In this document: piece by piece, positions 1 to 13,801 of the stretch | Position numbering within the stretch: position 1 is the stretch's first letter | Layout: every line of letters starts with the position of its first letter | From: Rhea pennata | Lineage: Eukaryota; Chordata; Aves; Rheiformes; Rheidae | Direction: 5' to 3' | Assembly: GCF_028389875.1 (NCBI RefSeq) | Contig: NC_084687.1 | Coordinates: 5,306,157-5,370,156 of the forward strand | DNA length: 64,000 bases | Program-made: the position numbers and the translations under genes | Notes under the pieces: model-generated | Told to the model about the DNA's origin: nothing | The model's input: only the letters and a program-made list of their open reading frames with translations | Databases searched by the model: none

Positions 1-2833
1 ATGGCCAGGAGCCAGCGGCTGCCCGGCGCCAGGTCACCCGCCCGCAGGGAGCGCGGCCCAGGAGGCAGCGGGCTTGGCTCCCGCCGCGCCCGCGCGGGCT
101 GCAGGGACGGGTGCCTCTCCCGGCTGCCGTTTCCTCCAGCCTGCTCCAGGCAGCTGCCCTGCAAGTCCCCGACGCCTCCAGCCCGCAGCCAGGAGACCGG
201 CAACGCCGGGCAAGCCAGAAGCAGCGAACGGGCACGCTGTTCGCAAAACCTGGCAAGTCTCCGGGCAGAATGTAAAGAGGTTCAAACACGGGAGCTGTTC
301 AAAGCGCTGGGATAAGCTGTCTCTCTCACGAGCACATCAGAAGTATCTCGGGTAAACGGGGAGAGCCGCCATGCAGGCGGAGCGCTGACGTCTCGCTGCA
401 CGATGCTCGCCGCGGCGAGGCTCCTTGCAAGGAGCCGCCGTGCCGGCTCACAGCTAGCGCCACGCCGCTGCCTGATGGATTAGCGCCTTGTCAGCAGCTT
501 GGCTGGGAAGCGCTCGACAATATTTAACACGGGGAGGGAAGCCTGTTCTCCGAAAGAGCGGAGCATACCGCCGGGGCTTCATCCGATGCCCTGTCTGATG
601 CCTGTCACTAGGCAACTATCGTGAAAGCTGCATCGTTTAACTTCCATCCTGCCCGCCACCCGGTTTCAAACGCTGCGCGCGTCCGCCAGCGCAGAAGCGG
701 CAGGTCCTGCTCCCCCAGCACAGCCCTTCCGCAGGGAAGGCGGCTCGCGCAGCCAACGCAGCAGCCCTGCCCCGGCCCCACTGATCCGGCTGCGCTCGCG
801 ATGCTGTTTCAGATGTGCTGCGCTGGCCAACAGCAGCTCCACGTCCTTTCCAGCGTGGATTGCAGCACGAACACCCTTGAGAAGTATGTTTTAAGCCCAG
901 GCTGGACAGAGTAGCCTGCAGAGCCCAGCAAACTTACAGGAGCACCACAGTATAACCCAGCTCCCCCTTCCCGACGAGCAGGGAGCTCTGCCTCCTCCCC
1001 CCGGCCACCACGGCATCTCTACCCTTTCCGGCCTGGCCCCCGAGGCTCTGAAGTGCTCTTAACAGCAGCTCCCTCGTGCAAAGCCTTGACGAGAATGGGC
1101 TGAAGGAGGTGGGGGGGGGGAAGAGTCTATTTGGCTAATGAAGATGTAATTGCTGCAGACCTCACTAATAGGATGAAAGTATTAGTGCTTCCTACTCTCG
1201 CGCGGCAGCGGGGTCGTTAGCTGCTGCCCCCCCCCCCACATATGCACAAACGCCACTTGCTCAAATGGCACCGCGGCACCGTGTATCCAAACGAGCCAGA
1301 TCCCTGAAACACTTCACAGAACCACTGTCCGCTGGCTGGAGAAACGGGAACCCACCCACGAGCGTGGGACCGAGGGCTCGACCCCGCGCAGCGCCGCGCG
1401 CGCGAAGGAGCCGTGCTCCGAGCCCTCGGCACGCGGCTGCGCGCCGCAGAGCGGGGTGCTTTTAAAGGCATGAGGAAAGGGAACCGGAGCCGGTCTGGGG
1501 TTTGTTCCGCTGCTGTGTTCGGTTCAGCACAAGTCAGTGTCAAGCTCCTAATGCTTCGGATCCCGGCTTTCTTTCCAGGTCTCCGGCACCTTGGACATGG
1601 ACCACAGGTGAGAGTCAGCTGGGAACAGACTAACTTAGTCCTCCAAAGTGTGTGTGTGTGGGGGGGAATCACCTTGAAGCTCACACCGTCTGTCTGGTCC
1701 ATCAGACCTTTAGGCCTAGCGTGTCTGGCAAGAGATGGGCAAACATCCACTCTCGACAAAACTCTTGCAAACAGGGCTCAACCAGGAAGACCCTAAAGAA
1801 ACTCATTTATCCACCCCCCTCACTCCCTGAGGGATGCCTGCTGCTTCCATCACTCACTAAGGAAACATGACATTTTTATTGTCCAGAAGCGAGTGACAAC
1901 GGACCCATCCTCATCCTCGCAATCGATGCAGGGAGAGCCGCCCGCACATTAGCGCTCGGTCCGTTTTATGGCAGGATAACGACACCCACTTCTTCCCTGA
2001 CCTCTGCCCACCTGCCAGGGGAAGCGGGGGACTCGGATCAATGCCGACCGTCCTCCTTGAGCCGCTTCCCGAGCCACAGTCTTCCTTTCTGCCCAGGAAA
2101 AGCAACCGGAGAAACCCCGCATGAGCGGGCGAGGCCGAGCCGAGGCCGGTCGGCACGGCCGCAGCACGACCCACGCCACGCCTGCCCTCCCGGCAAGGCC
2201 CGCGGCCGCTTTCCCCAAACCTGCCCCCCAAAAACGGCCGCTAACGGCGCCCAGAGCTGGGCAGAGGGGCTGGGAAAGAGGGGCTGGAGCTGCCCGCGCC
2301 AGGCGCCCCGCTCGTGAGCCGGGGCCGCGCAGCAAGGCGCTCTCCTCCCCGCGCCCATCCGGATCGCCGGAGCTCTGCCAATCAATAGAGATACTAAAGC
2401 CTTAATTACTCTTCTGTAATTGCAGGCCATTAACCTGCAGACAGCTCCAGCGCCTGTCCATCCCCTTACGTTATTAGCGGGCCTGCGCAGGAGGGGAGGG
2501 CGCAGCAGCGCGGCGGGAGGCTATGGAGACCGTCGCGCGGGTAGCAGGGTCCCAGCCCTGCTGCCGAGCCCCATGCTCGGCCCCGAGCAACCGGCATCAC
2601 CTCAAAGAGCGCACGGCTCCAGCGACCTCGAAAAAACCGAGGCTGAGCCAGACCGCCAGCTCCCTCCCTCGCCCGGGCAGTTCGCCGCGGCCTCTCGCCC
2701 CCCACCCAGGGCGCAGGAGGCCCGCGGGACGGGCGCTGCCTGCAACGGTTTCCGTGCAGTGTCCCAAAATTTTGCTATGAAGCTGATTCACAGAGCGCAT
2801 ATAAGCACGGTTACGCATGTGTGTGCGCACATG

Positions 2834-2860
2834 CATATATATATATACACACACACACAC
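2834..2860. repeat. Compound (TA)n(CA)n microsatellite
   Basis: An uninterrupted AT dinucleotide run passes directly into an AC run, inside the CpG-rich island. Confidence 0.95.
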
Positions 2861-3060
2861 CCCCATACAGACACATGGGTGTGCACATACACAGAAAGGC
2901 CTGCCGCACCGTGGGGCACCCCTGCTGAGCCCCCCCAGGCGCCCTGGCCCCAGGGACAGGCGAGCCGGGGGCGAGGGGCTCCTGCAGCCGCCGCCCAGGC
3001 TGAGCGGGGCCATGAATTACGCATGATGCTGCAAGTCGCTCTGCCTCCCTGACTGGTCCT

Positions 3061-3325
3061 TGGACTGTGGCAAGTGAGGTAAAGGCACAGGAAAAAATAC
3101 CCTCTCCAGGGACCGGCGTGGTGGTTGGCAGCGAGCGAGGGAGCGCGCACGCAAGGAGGGAGGAGAGGGAGGAGCACATCCTAATGCAGAGATGCTGCAG
3201 TGGCTCTGGGCACACACATCCACACTCGGGCAGGCACCGGCGCCAGCGCAGCGCCGCCTCGCCGCGAAGCCGGCGCCCACCCCGGACCCCCCGGCTCATG
3301 CACGCACGCGGCGAGCCCGCGCAAG
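3061..3325 (+). other. Candidate noncoding first exon ending in a strong donor
   Basis: The stretch is GC-rich, contains no long start-anchored frame with recognisable protein, and ends in CAAG followed by GTAAGC. A 5' exon of CNTN2 is needed somewhere upstream, because the exon with the start codon opens with a splice acceptor at 15315-15316. The start of this exon is not defined by the sequence. It could equally belong to a lncRNA. Confidence 0.3.
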
Positions 3326-4400
3326 GTAAGCGCCTTCTGCCTCCTTGCCCCGTCCGAGAGGCAGGAAGGAGGCTCGGGATTTCGGGGCACCGCTCCTCAG
3401 CGATGCCAACTTGCAGGGCTGCTCGGCTTCTCCCCGCGCGCCGTCGGCAGGAGCAGGGAGGGAAGCCGCCGAGCCCCGGCTCCGTCTTGCAAGGGGACGG
3501 GGCGGCAAGAGCGCGGGGCCGGTCTGCGCGCTCCCCAGCTGGCGCCGGCTTTGCAGGCTCCATGCGGGGGAAGGAGCCGGGGGTGGAGTTGGAGGAAGGG
3601 GGGGGGGGAGGTTCGGATGTGTCACTTGTGGCAGAGCCTGATCCGGCTACCTAGGCTGACATGGCCGTGAGCAGCGAAAGCTCGGACGGAATAACTCTGC
3701 GGGTTTTATTTCCGTATTGCCGTTGCGCTTTTCCTGGTGCGTGCTGGCTGGGGGCACTCGGCAGAGCCCGCTCGCGCGATCAGGCATCGCGCAGGGCTAG
3801 GCGGGGAGGCAGGTAGCGCCCTGGGAAGCGCCCAGGGCGGAGGGGGCCGGTGGCTGGCAACGCTCCCCCCTGCCACCGGCTGCACAAAGCTGCTCCAGCG
3901 TCTCCAGCCTGGGCTGGCGGAGTCAGGGACAGACCGCAGCCCGAGGAACCCGGGGCTCCACTCCAGGGAGGGAGGGAGGATCGGAGAGACCCCGGTTTTC
4001 TGCATCACCTTCCTCTCCAGCCCTGCCAGGGCCGGGGATCTGGGGTGGAGGGGGGAGCTTGGGTGCACCACGCACACAGGGAGGATTTACACGTTTCAGG
4101 CTGCTCAGGGGGTTGCAGTGTGTCAGGGCAGCAGGAAGCCCAAGGCGTCTCGGCGCAAAGCCATGGACAAAACCTCCCACGCCCTGGGCCTGAGCTTGGA
4201 GCACGAGCAGGGGCGCAGGGGCAGGCAGAGCACCCATGGGCGCCACCGCCAGCCGCTCGGCTTTGGGCTTTCCCACGCCCAGCCAGGATGGCAGGGGACC
4301 CTGGAGATGGGGCAGACGGGGCTCCAGTCCTTGTCTGAAACTTCGTGAGCTCCCTCTATTCTTTTCATCTCTTCCACGGCTGACCCCGACTCCCCCAGGG

Positions 4401-7400
4401 CTCCCACCACTCCCCCTCTAAGTCGTTATCCTGGATCAGGGGGTGTCCATAAGAGATCCTAACATCTCTAAAGAAACACTAGTTGCTTTGAGGATGGGAG
4501 ACAGCTATAACACAAGATTCAGGAGCAGATTCACATCCACACATGGTCCCTTCAAAGCTATACATCTGGCAATACATCATGCCAAACTACCTTCTCACAC
4601 AGGGTCTTTGATCTCTCTGCACCTGTGCAGCACTAGAAATACTACAAACCTTTCCCTCAGTCAGTCCAGGATTTCCAGTTTAGGAGGAAACCAGAAAGAT
4701 GAAGGTGGAGGAAACACTGCACATTGCAATACCTAGAGCCAAAAACCAGGAGTTGCTTCTCTCCCAGTGCTAGAGGACCCTGGCAAGAGATTGTGCTTAG
4801 CTCCTTAACAATAAAAGAGGGAAAGGGGAGAATCTCTTTAAGCTCCAGCCCTGCAAGGGGATACAAGGATGCAAGACACAGTGCAGATAGAAGCTGTTGT
4901 AAAAATACATGTGTAAGAAAAAAAGGGGGGGGGAAGCTCATAGTGAGAGTGGTGCAGCCCTGGGATGGGGACTCAGGGGCTGCAGAACCACCAGCCTTGA
5001 GATTTTCCTAACTCGAGTGGCCAAAGCCCTGAGCAGTCTCAATGCATTGAAGCTGGCCCTGTTTGGAGCAGGTGGTTGCACTAGAGACATCCAGAGGTCT
5101 CTCCGCTGAGTTTCCTTTTCCCCTACTGTCCCAGCACGGTCTAAGAGGGGAGCAGTGGGCCGGTCGCCCCACGCCCCCCGGACCAGAGGGTTCCACGGGA
5201 AGCACTGCAGGCGGCTGCTCTGTGCAACACGGCAGCTGAGCCCTGGAGATGATCTGAGCGCTCTGCCCACATTGGGCATCTCAGGCCCAACGTTGCCAAT
5301 GCCCAGAAAGCCACTCGCATGGCTAGCAGAGGGAAGCAGCAGGTCCCAAACCTTCTAGAGGCAGGTGAGGATGACTTGGGACTAAAGGAAAAGGAAGCCA
5401 AAGGAGTTATGCTGTGCCGAGCTGTACATGCTCCCCGGGGCACAACAGATGGAGACCGTCCTGCTGCTCCCCATTGCCTGATCAATCACTATCAGAGGGA
5501 GCAACAAGGCTTGTCACTCAAAATGCATCTGCAGAGAGTTTAATGGCCTGTAATATTTCCTCTGCAAACTTACAACAAGCAAATTGTAGAAGGCAGACCA
5601 TCTCCCCGTGTAATCAGGGAGGCATTTCCTGCACACACACACACACCACATACACCTAAACGCAGCGCGCTGGGAACCCAGCCCACGGACTTGCAAGTCC
5701 ACGTGGAGACTGAGCTCGCGTGCATTAAGGCAGACCCTGACTTAAATCATCAAATCTCACCGCACGGCACAAAATACCTACGAGAAGTCCAATGAACTTG
5801 GCCCTGAAGAGAGGTAGGCACCTCCCTGCATTCCTCAGTGCCTCATCCCTCCTCTAACATCCGCTGTAAGCCCCAAGCTTTCCGACGCCACCGTGTATTT
5901 GCAACGACCGCGCAAAAAGGACACTTCAATCTTTACGAAGTGCTGAGAGAGCTTTGCTTTAAGGTGCTACGCACAAAGCAAATCCGTGCAGCCACCTGGA
6001 GCACACCTCCAGGGCTCGCCCACACCCCCAGGGAACCTCGGGGCCGTTCCCCGAGCTGGGAAACGCAGGGTGCGCTGCTCACCGAGGCGGAGCTGCCAGG
6101 AGCAGGCAGCGCAGCGGCTCACCCGGCGGCACTCGCCCCGGGAAACCAGCCGCCCTGCAGGAACGGGGCCACGCTGCTGCGCGCAGCCCTTGCACCCTGA
6201 CAAAGCTTGCAACGTCGCCATGCAAACAAATAAACCTCACAAGGCCCTCAGGGAGCACGACCGGTATTCCCACCGCCAGCAGGTTGGGAAATACTGAACC
6301 CAGCGCTGACAGCAGTGTAAACCCTAAATTATTACATTCATTATTTATTGCATAGCCTGTAAAGCTGTCAGTCTTGCAGAGAGTGATAACAGCAGGTCCA
6401 TACCCCAGGAGGGAAGAGGGATATATTTTTTGTGTAGGTTCTTGTTTATTTTTAAGAAGCAGAGAGCAGCTTGGCACCATTCAGAGATTCTGAGTATTAA
6501 GAAACACTTTAACAAAAACAGATGAGAAAGCTCGATGCAAGGACGAGGCCTTCCAAGAAGCAGAATAAATAGGACATCTTTACACGGCAGAGCCTAACGT
6601 TGTCCTACGAGCTAAGCAGGAGAGATGTTAGCATTGCTTTACCCGCGGCAGGTCTGCCCAGAGGCACCGTGTACCCACGGCGTCCCAATCCCTGTCCCCT
6701 GCCAAGCACCACCAGCGCCCTGCTGGTCCTTGGCCACACCGGGAAGGCTCTGCCCTTGCTGCTGAGCTCTCCCAGCACCACAGACCCCAGCTCCAGCCCT
6801 CCGGGCTTTCCGCCGCTGGAACTTGCCTTCCTGCGGCTGCGTTAGCCAGAAGGTTTCTGAAGTTATGTGCTCGTTTTTCCTCGCTACAGTCTCTCCTCTG
6901 GGACCTATCCTTGCCTGTGCTTTGGCCTCCGGCAGAGGGGAGGGTACAGAGACAGACTACATGCAGGTAGGGAGCTATTTATACCCATGCCACATCAAAG
7001 AGCTTCTGCTGATGACGCCACGGAAACACTAACAGCAGAGAGGCAGGTGGGTCTGCGAAGCTGACGGCACGCGGACAGCCGGAGCTTTAGTCAGAATTCC
7101 CCTTTGCCGAGCTGCGCCTGCTGGATACGTGACGCCACATGATAACACGAAAGGAAGGCTTGGAACTGAGGATTTATTCTGGCGAAGTTTAATTTTGGGG
7201 AAACGATGGCAGCAGGCACAGCGCACAGCCGGCCTCGCTGGGCTCCGTTCCTGTCCTCTCCGCCAGCTCAACTGCACAACTTTGGGAGAACATTTAGCCC
7301 ATCTCAGCTGCTTCTCCTGTGCAGCCAGATTAATAATCACCTCCTAGATGAGAGGTTGCAAGGTTATATTCAGCTATAAACTATATACCGTGGCTTGAAA

Positions 7401-10400
7401 CACCAGGGACTTGCAGGGAGTCTATTAGAGGGGCCTGGTATTTTGAACTTTAGCAGCCATAATCAGGGTGTTAATAAGGATTTCAGGCACACATCAGCAC
7501 TCAAACACCCATGTGTTAAACTGGAGTCACCTGTGGGCTCGTTTTAAAAGACTTTGAGCATCCTTCCAGCTGCTATTGACTCAGGTCATTGACTGAAATA
7601 CGAGTCTTAAGGGAGAGCTTAGGCGAGTGCACGCTGGCACCCAGCTTGCAAAGGAGAGGCGGCTGGGAGGGCGAGTTGGTCTGCAGCAGCAGTTCCCTCC
7701 TTCCCTCTCCTCTCCCCCACCCAGACAGGGCCTAGAGCAGGTCTAGGAAGGTCCCCGGCTGCTCTCATCGAGCCCACAGCCTTCGCTCCAGCTCACAGGC
7801 AAAGGCCAAGCTGCCGGCAGCAGCCGGCCCGGCAGCACGAGGCCTCGCCGGAGGGCAGATGGGGCACCCCGAACCGGGGCAGCTGCAGGGGAGCAGCCAG
7901 GTCCCACCAAGAGCACTTAGCTCCAAAAGCTCAGGGATTTACCGACAGCTCATTACAGCAGTGCAGGGAGGTTCGAGCAGCTCAAGCTGGATTTCTGACA
8001 CCCTAAGGCACTAAGGTGATTGCAGTCAGAGATTTGATCTGGCCAAGGCAGAAATAAAAACTCTTACTGCAAAGCTCAGATCTCAAGTTCAAATTGCCCA
8101 AAATATCAGGAGATCAGTAGCAAAAAGCATTTGTTCAGGCTCACTCACAACACCGGTTGTGTTAATGTGATTAGATTTCACCACGACAGCAGCTCCAGTC
8201 ACAAGCCCATCACACATCTGTGCCGCGCGGGCACACGGCCCACGCCGCCGCGTGCTCCAAAGCCCCCTAACTCAAAGCAGACCCGTGCTTTACGTTCTGC
8301 ACAAATTGACAAGGAACTGTGCACGAGCACCGAGGCTCGCTGCTCTGGGGAGCATCTGCTGGATCGGGGCTGAGCTAAACAGAAGCATCACACTGAGATG
8401 CTCTTTGAGTGAGGCGCTGTGACCTGTGATGTACACAAATACACTGCCCAATTATTAGGAAAAACCACTCAAAAGACACTGAGAAAACAGAGAGGATGCT
8501 TGGAGGCTGTGCCTTAATGTAGATGTCCTGCTGGGAGCACATCAGAAAGCCCTGCTTGCTCCGTGTGCCAGGACGAGAAAGACAAGATGGGTATATTTTG
8601 TCCCCAGGTGAAAATAAATCTTTTACTGATGTTAGCAGGAGTTTCACATGGACCTTTAGAGAGCCAAACCTGCGGTGTGCCGAACGCTTGTTTTCATAAA
8701 ACACCATATAATCCACTTCTGAGAAATGCAGACCCAGAGAGCACAAGCAGGAGCTCAGCTTTGGTACCAGGTTCCCAGCTTGCACGTTACTGTGAAAAAC
8801 AGGCCCACCTAACACAAAACTCTGGTGCAACAGGCAAGAGTTTTCTCCCCGTGCAGTGCAAGGCTGCTCCTAAGGCACCTCGTGATCTATTTGCTGAAGT
8901 ACAGTTTCCAGTGCCCCGAGGAGCAGGACTTTCCCCCCACTGCCCTCAGAAGAGATTTGCTCATGTCTTTTTCAGGTTTTTTGATAACAGTCTAAACTAA
9001 CCCCTTTCAGGGAGCGGTGCCCGACGTGGGCAGCCTCCGCCGAGGTCGCCTCGCAGCCTCGCAAAGCGGCCCCAGAGCCAGCCAGAGTCAAACTAAAACA
9101 AAACCCGAGCCCTAGCTTTTAGAAGGGCTCCAGTTTTCGGTCCAACACACGCAACCAGCTTTTCTTTTAACACCAAGCAGAGGAGGTTTTCATGGTGTGC
9201 TAGATTTTGCTGTTTGACTGCATCTCCAAAAACATCTAATATATTTTAGCCAACAGCTCCCAGAGGCAGGCAGGATGCTGGTGGCTGTGGTCAGGGACAG
9301 GACACAGATGCGAAGGCCATGCCAGGGCAGGGACAGGACACCCCAAAGGGGCTGCAGCCACTGAGCACGTGATGCGGGAGCACTACAGAGCGGAGCAAAG
9401 GCTACGGACTAACTACGCAGGGAACAGTGTGGAGAGGGGGTGCCCAAAGGGAGCACCTAGTTCCCCCACCACAAAACCAGCCCTCACAGCCACAGCAGCA
9501 CGAGCCCTCCGAGAGCTCAGGCTGCCTTTCCTGCCAGGCTGAGAGGGAAATCCCTGCACCTATTTCCTCCTAAACGGCTCCCAACCATGCTCAACTACCC
9601 ACCTTCCTCCTCTGAGGCTTTAACTCCCCAGAATTAAACTTTTTTCCTATCATCTTCCCCTCTTACCTCTTTCCAACACGTTCCCCAGTGGCTGTATGGA
9701 GCTGAGAGGCAAGAGGCCAGCCCTGGGTGCAATTTTGCTAACAAGGGCTAATGGGAATTGCTCACACCTGGGGCCACCAGGCTTGGGCTCAGCTCCGTCT
9801 GTAACAGCCCCTCGCTTGCTGCTTGGCTGCTTTGCTCCTGCCCCACTGCCAGGCTCATTCCCGCTGTCGGGAGCTGTGTCTCCTTGTTCCCCGCACCCGG
9901 GCCGTTATGCAGCATGGCCAGCACACCTCACCTCACCTCTCTGCCTGCATGCTGCCTGGCTCCAGCGCAATCCCCCTTGCCAGAGGCAGGCATGCCTGTT
10001 AGACAGAGTGAAAACACCTGGTTTAATCTGCGATGCTGGGGTTGGAGCATCCCTGCCCAAAGGCTGCAGGGTACCACGATAACTCACCAAAGTCCCCCCA
10101 CAGGTGCGAAGAACCGTGGCAGAAACCAAAGAGCATATCCTAGTCCCAAACCTTTGTCCCTCCGTACTAACGCTGCCGCGAGAGCGGAGCGCCCTGCCCG
10201 GCTCGGCGCTGCCTAGGGAGGCTCAGCGCTGCTCTCCAGCTTTCGCAGAGTTCCTGCTGCAGCCTCAGCCCATCAGGCAATAATAAATGAATCCAGAAAG
10301 CACAGCCTCTAATTCCCGCACCAGATCGCCCGGGTGGCGTTACGGCAACCCCACAGGGTGCTGCCAGTAGAGACTGAGTGACCGGTTGTAAGCACCATCT

Positions 10401-13380
10401 GCTCCCCTTGTAATCCCACGCAGAAACAGCCCCCGCGGGCTGTGCTTCCTTCTTTACGCTTGCTGCTCCCGCACCAGTTTAAACTCATCTCGCGCAATCA
10501 CAGCACACAGCGGGGAGCAGGCTGTTCCGCAGCGTCCTGAGTGGAGTCCTCGGTCTGTCCCCCTTACTCCTGGCTCTGTCAGTCCCGCCGCTAACCAGCT
10601 CCTCCGAGCGATGCCAGGGCCCTGCGTCCCAGCGCATGGGCAAATGGGCCCAAGAGCTGCCCAGGGAGGCAGGCTTCCCCCCACGAGCACAACCCGGGTT
10701 TTGGCAATCTTTGGGGGGTTACTGATGAGCCAAGGCAGAAGTGACAGGGCAGTCCGAATCCAGACTTTGCATCTAAATCTGCCTCTTCGCCTGAGCACAG
10801 ACAGTTTTATGAAAGGATAGATACTTTGAAATAAAACCATTTCCAACTCATTGAAATTTGGTGTTCTGGAGAAGGACAAAATGTACAAAATGCTGTGCAG
10901 GTTTTGCAAGCCAAAATCCATCAAAGATCCAATGTGTGCCCTTTCCAGCCTTAGTGATGATCCTTAATAAAAGGGATAGTCACAGCACAGGACAAACTCC
11001 TAAATCATCCACTGCCAATCACAGAGTCAGGAATGCTCCTTCATTAGGGAATGCTGCTGCACAAGGAACAGCAGCAGCACTTAAATGCAAATGCTCATCT
11101 CATCATGTAACCACAGGAGATTAAATAACACTCATTTATGCTGGTAACAGACTGCACTCTTTGCCTGTGCTGGCCTTTTTAAAGCCCATCTCCTCACCTA
11201 CAGCTGGGGCCTGGCAAGCCCAGCACAGCGCAGAGCTGAGGAGGCAGAGCGCCCAGCGTGCTAGCCCTGGGGGCTTGCAGGGCCCCACTGCACCTACTTG
11301 TGCCAGAGTGAATCAGAGCAACTACAGCTAGGGATGTTCTCCAGAACTGCGAGGGAGCGATGCACAGCAGAGACGTGGCGCTGGGCTGGGCCACAGCACA
11401 TCCACAAAAGGAGAAGTAAGGCCCAGCAGAGGCACCTTGACTCCTTCTAGAGTGACCTCCTCCCAGTGATGCTCTTTCAAAGACAGAACTGATAACGAGG
11501 GGGCCTGGGATGCGGCAGGATGGGGAGAGGCTCCAGAGAATTCAAAACATCGCTATAGATCTTTACCTATAACGCTGCTTCCATGATAATGGATCACTTT
11601 CAGCTCCCAGGGCCTTCAAGGGAAACAGCTAATGTAGACTATGCATGTGTTTTTGAGTGTGCCCATCCCTCCCTGGACGGTGGAAGTATTAATGACAGCA
11701 TCCATTAGCAGGGATGACAGATCCCCTTTCAGTACAACAGAAGGCTCTGGAGTGACTGTCAAAATATCCTATGAAGAGGGGAAAGAACAGGTCCCTGTGG
11801 GTCCTCTTCTAATTAAGGATAGAAAGCAGGCATAAATTGCAGCTGCAAAGCACATATCCACACTTGGAGAAGTTCAGAGTCAGATGCAGAATTCATGGTT
11901 TAGGGTCATTGTTTGAAGATGGCCCCACAGTCCTTAGCATTGAGGGAGCAGAAATGCAGCTCCAGATATGACCGACTCTTGCAGAGTCAGACTCTACAGC
12001 ATAATTTGATCATGACACTTGGGTCAGAAGACAAGCAGGAACATGCAGAACAATATCTGAGGGGATAACTTGATCCAGTCTCTAACTGTGAATAAATACA
12101 ACACTAGCATTTGTAGAAATTGCTCTGTTACTCTCTTACACGTTCATTCCATGTAGACTACACCTGGAGCTCTCCCTGCGTATCACCTTCCCAATTTTTG
12201 CAAAGGTGCTAAAGCACAGGCCAGAGTGAGGCAGGATTCAGAAGAGCAGCACAGCAGCATCTCTTCTTGCCTGCCTGTAGAAGAGTCCCTATCTGGTGTC
12301 CCTCTGTCATAACTGGTAGAGTAACAGCATAGCACATCTACCTGGAGTTTTATCTTCTGAAAGGTCCCTGAGTGCTTCAGGTCCACATAGCAAAAACATG
12401 TTTGCGTGTACATGTAGGATTTCAGAGAAACAGAAGTGAGGGACACAAGGAACTAACAAATGTAAAAGCTTTAATAGGAAACAGAGCAGATGCAGAGGTC
12501 TGGCTTAAAAGACGCAAGCTGTAGAGTCAGAGTCAGTACTGAACTAGGGATCAAAGTTGTGGTTTACATAATAAATAATTAATCAATAACTAATTAAATA
12601 ATTCAAACCAGCTTAATTTTTACAAGATAACAGTTTTGCTCAACCACAGGGAAGGAAGCTGTAGGGGGAAATTGGCAGAAGTACATATGCAGAAGATTAT
12701 CACAACTCACCCTCCTTTTCCCTTCTGATGAGATCTCAGCCCAGACACATAAATGCTTTTGGGACAACTGTTTAGGCTAAAACACCCAGGAGAGGCAGAA
12801 TGCAATTTGCTCTCATTCAAATCCAGCATCTATATTTTATAAAGTAGAAATTGTAAAGCACTAATAAAATCAGAAAAGTGACCGAGAAGTAGGCAGCACC
12901 TCATTACTGATCCCTCTGCTCTGCAGGTAGCTTGGAGGCTTTGCTGCTGCCTGATGCACCAAATGAAGCTTTCTATGTCTCCTAGAGAGGATGGCCAACA
13001 CCAGTGTTCCCAGACTTTCTCAAACTGGCTGCTCCTTATTACAAATAACAAAGAAATCCAACACTCCCCCACTCCTTCCTTTCACACTTGTTTTAAAAAT
13101 GAAAGGAAAAAAATGAACAGTAGAGAGCAAAGTGACAGCCAGGCAGCATGTGTGTGTGCACATCCCAAGGTGCTGACAGAGGACTTGGAGCCTCAGAAGA
13201 CAGGGCTGGGACAGAATGAACGAGAGTCTCTTTTATTTTAGTTTCCTGCTATGAAGTGCAAAAACAGTTTCAGTGCTCGCTGCCTCTGGGCATCACGACA
13301 CACTGTTAAAGAAATCAAACTGAAGAGACTTGGGATAGTTAACTTACTAATTAGTACAGCGATGATCTTGCCTGCAAGCC
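4401..13380. other. Noncoding stretch, probable first intron of CNTN2
   Basis: No open frame here resembles a known protein, and none is framed by convincing splice sites. A short (CA)n tract lies at 5631-5646. AT-rich unique sequence near 7340-7560 and a homeodomain-site-rich patch at 12568-12604 are the only local signals I can point to. If the CpG-island exon belongs to CNTN2, this is its long first intron. Confidence 0.5.
12568..12604. promoter_or_regulatory. Homeodomain-type AT-rich motif cluster
   Basis: Within 37 bases there are two copies of TAATTA plus ATTAAT and several AATAA steps. TAATTA is the core of many homeodomain sites. The patch sits in the presumed first intron of a neuronal adhesion gene, but AT-rich sequence gives such matches by chance. 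Confidence 0.25.
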
Positions 13381-13384
13381 CACA

Positions 13385-13470
13385 TTGCAGATCAGGACTC
13401 TACATGCTGTACAGACTGAGAAAAATGATGGTCCTTGTCCCAAAGTGCTTACGATGTAAGCACAAGACAC
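13385..13470 (+). repeat. Ancient amniote interspersed repeat fragment
   Basis: The run containing GATCAGG, ATGCTGTACAGA, GGTCCTTGTCCCAAAGTGCTTAC and ATGTAAGC matches, by memory, a widespread old amniote repeat (consensus like gtgctgtacaaaca...cagtccctgccccaaagagcttac). It is diverged, truncated and lacks terminal repeats. The exact family was not resolved. Confidence 0.45.
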
Positions 13471-13801
13471 ATGAGAGGGAAGCAGGCGAGCGTGAATGCA
13501 GGGAAACAATGAGCCAGTGTTAGCTAAAAGGCCGTGGGTTTGGTGCACCATTTGGGGCATGAGTCTCATTGACATCAAGTGATTTCATATGACTGACTCA
13601 CTTCAGGGCTTCTGGAACAAACTGCGGGGAGCAGCTTTCATGTAAATGAGCCTCAGCCCTTCACCTCTTTGTCTCCGAACTGCCTGTCTGTAAGGACAGC
13701 AGCTCTCCCTTCTCCCAGGGGCGCCTGTGCTGCCTTAGGCAGGGGTCCTTCTCCCCCGGCCAGGGAGCAGTTAAGCTCCAGCCTTGTTTAGGAGTCTGTT
13801 A

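Larger units (their letters stand above)
1..4400. promoter_or_regulatory. CpG island, probable distal CNTN2 promoter
   Basis: The first 4.4 kb is strongly GC- and CpG-rich and then drops to ordinary composition near 4.4 kb. Many overlapping open frames occur on both strands, which is what high GC alone produces, and none resembles a known protein. A strong splice donor (CAAG then GTAAGC, GT at 3326) closes a GC-rich stretch of roughly 3060-3325 that could be a noncoding first exon. The first coding exon of CNTN2 lies 12 kb downstream, and mammalian CNTN2 also starts with a noncoding exon and a long first intron. Assignment to CNTN2, rather than to an unseen upstream gene such as NFASC, is inference from position and direction. 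Confidence 0.5.

Noticed and set aside
1579-1607. Potential 29-base microexon (CTTTCCAG ... CACAG then GTGAGA)
   Set aside because: Splice motifs are good but it codes nothing recognisable and has no partner exon. Such pairs arise by chance in GC-rich sequence.
2420-3670. Overlapping long open frames on both strands in the CpG island
   Set aside because: Stops are rare in such GC-rich sequence. The products are Ala/Arg/Pro/Gly-rich, all frames look alike, and none matches a known family or is framed by splice sites.
7577-7596. AP-1-like TGACTCA with nearby TGACTGA
   Set aside because: A single short motif in a 9 kb noncoding stretch is expected by chance.
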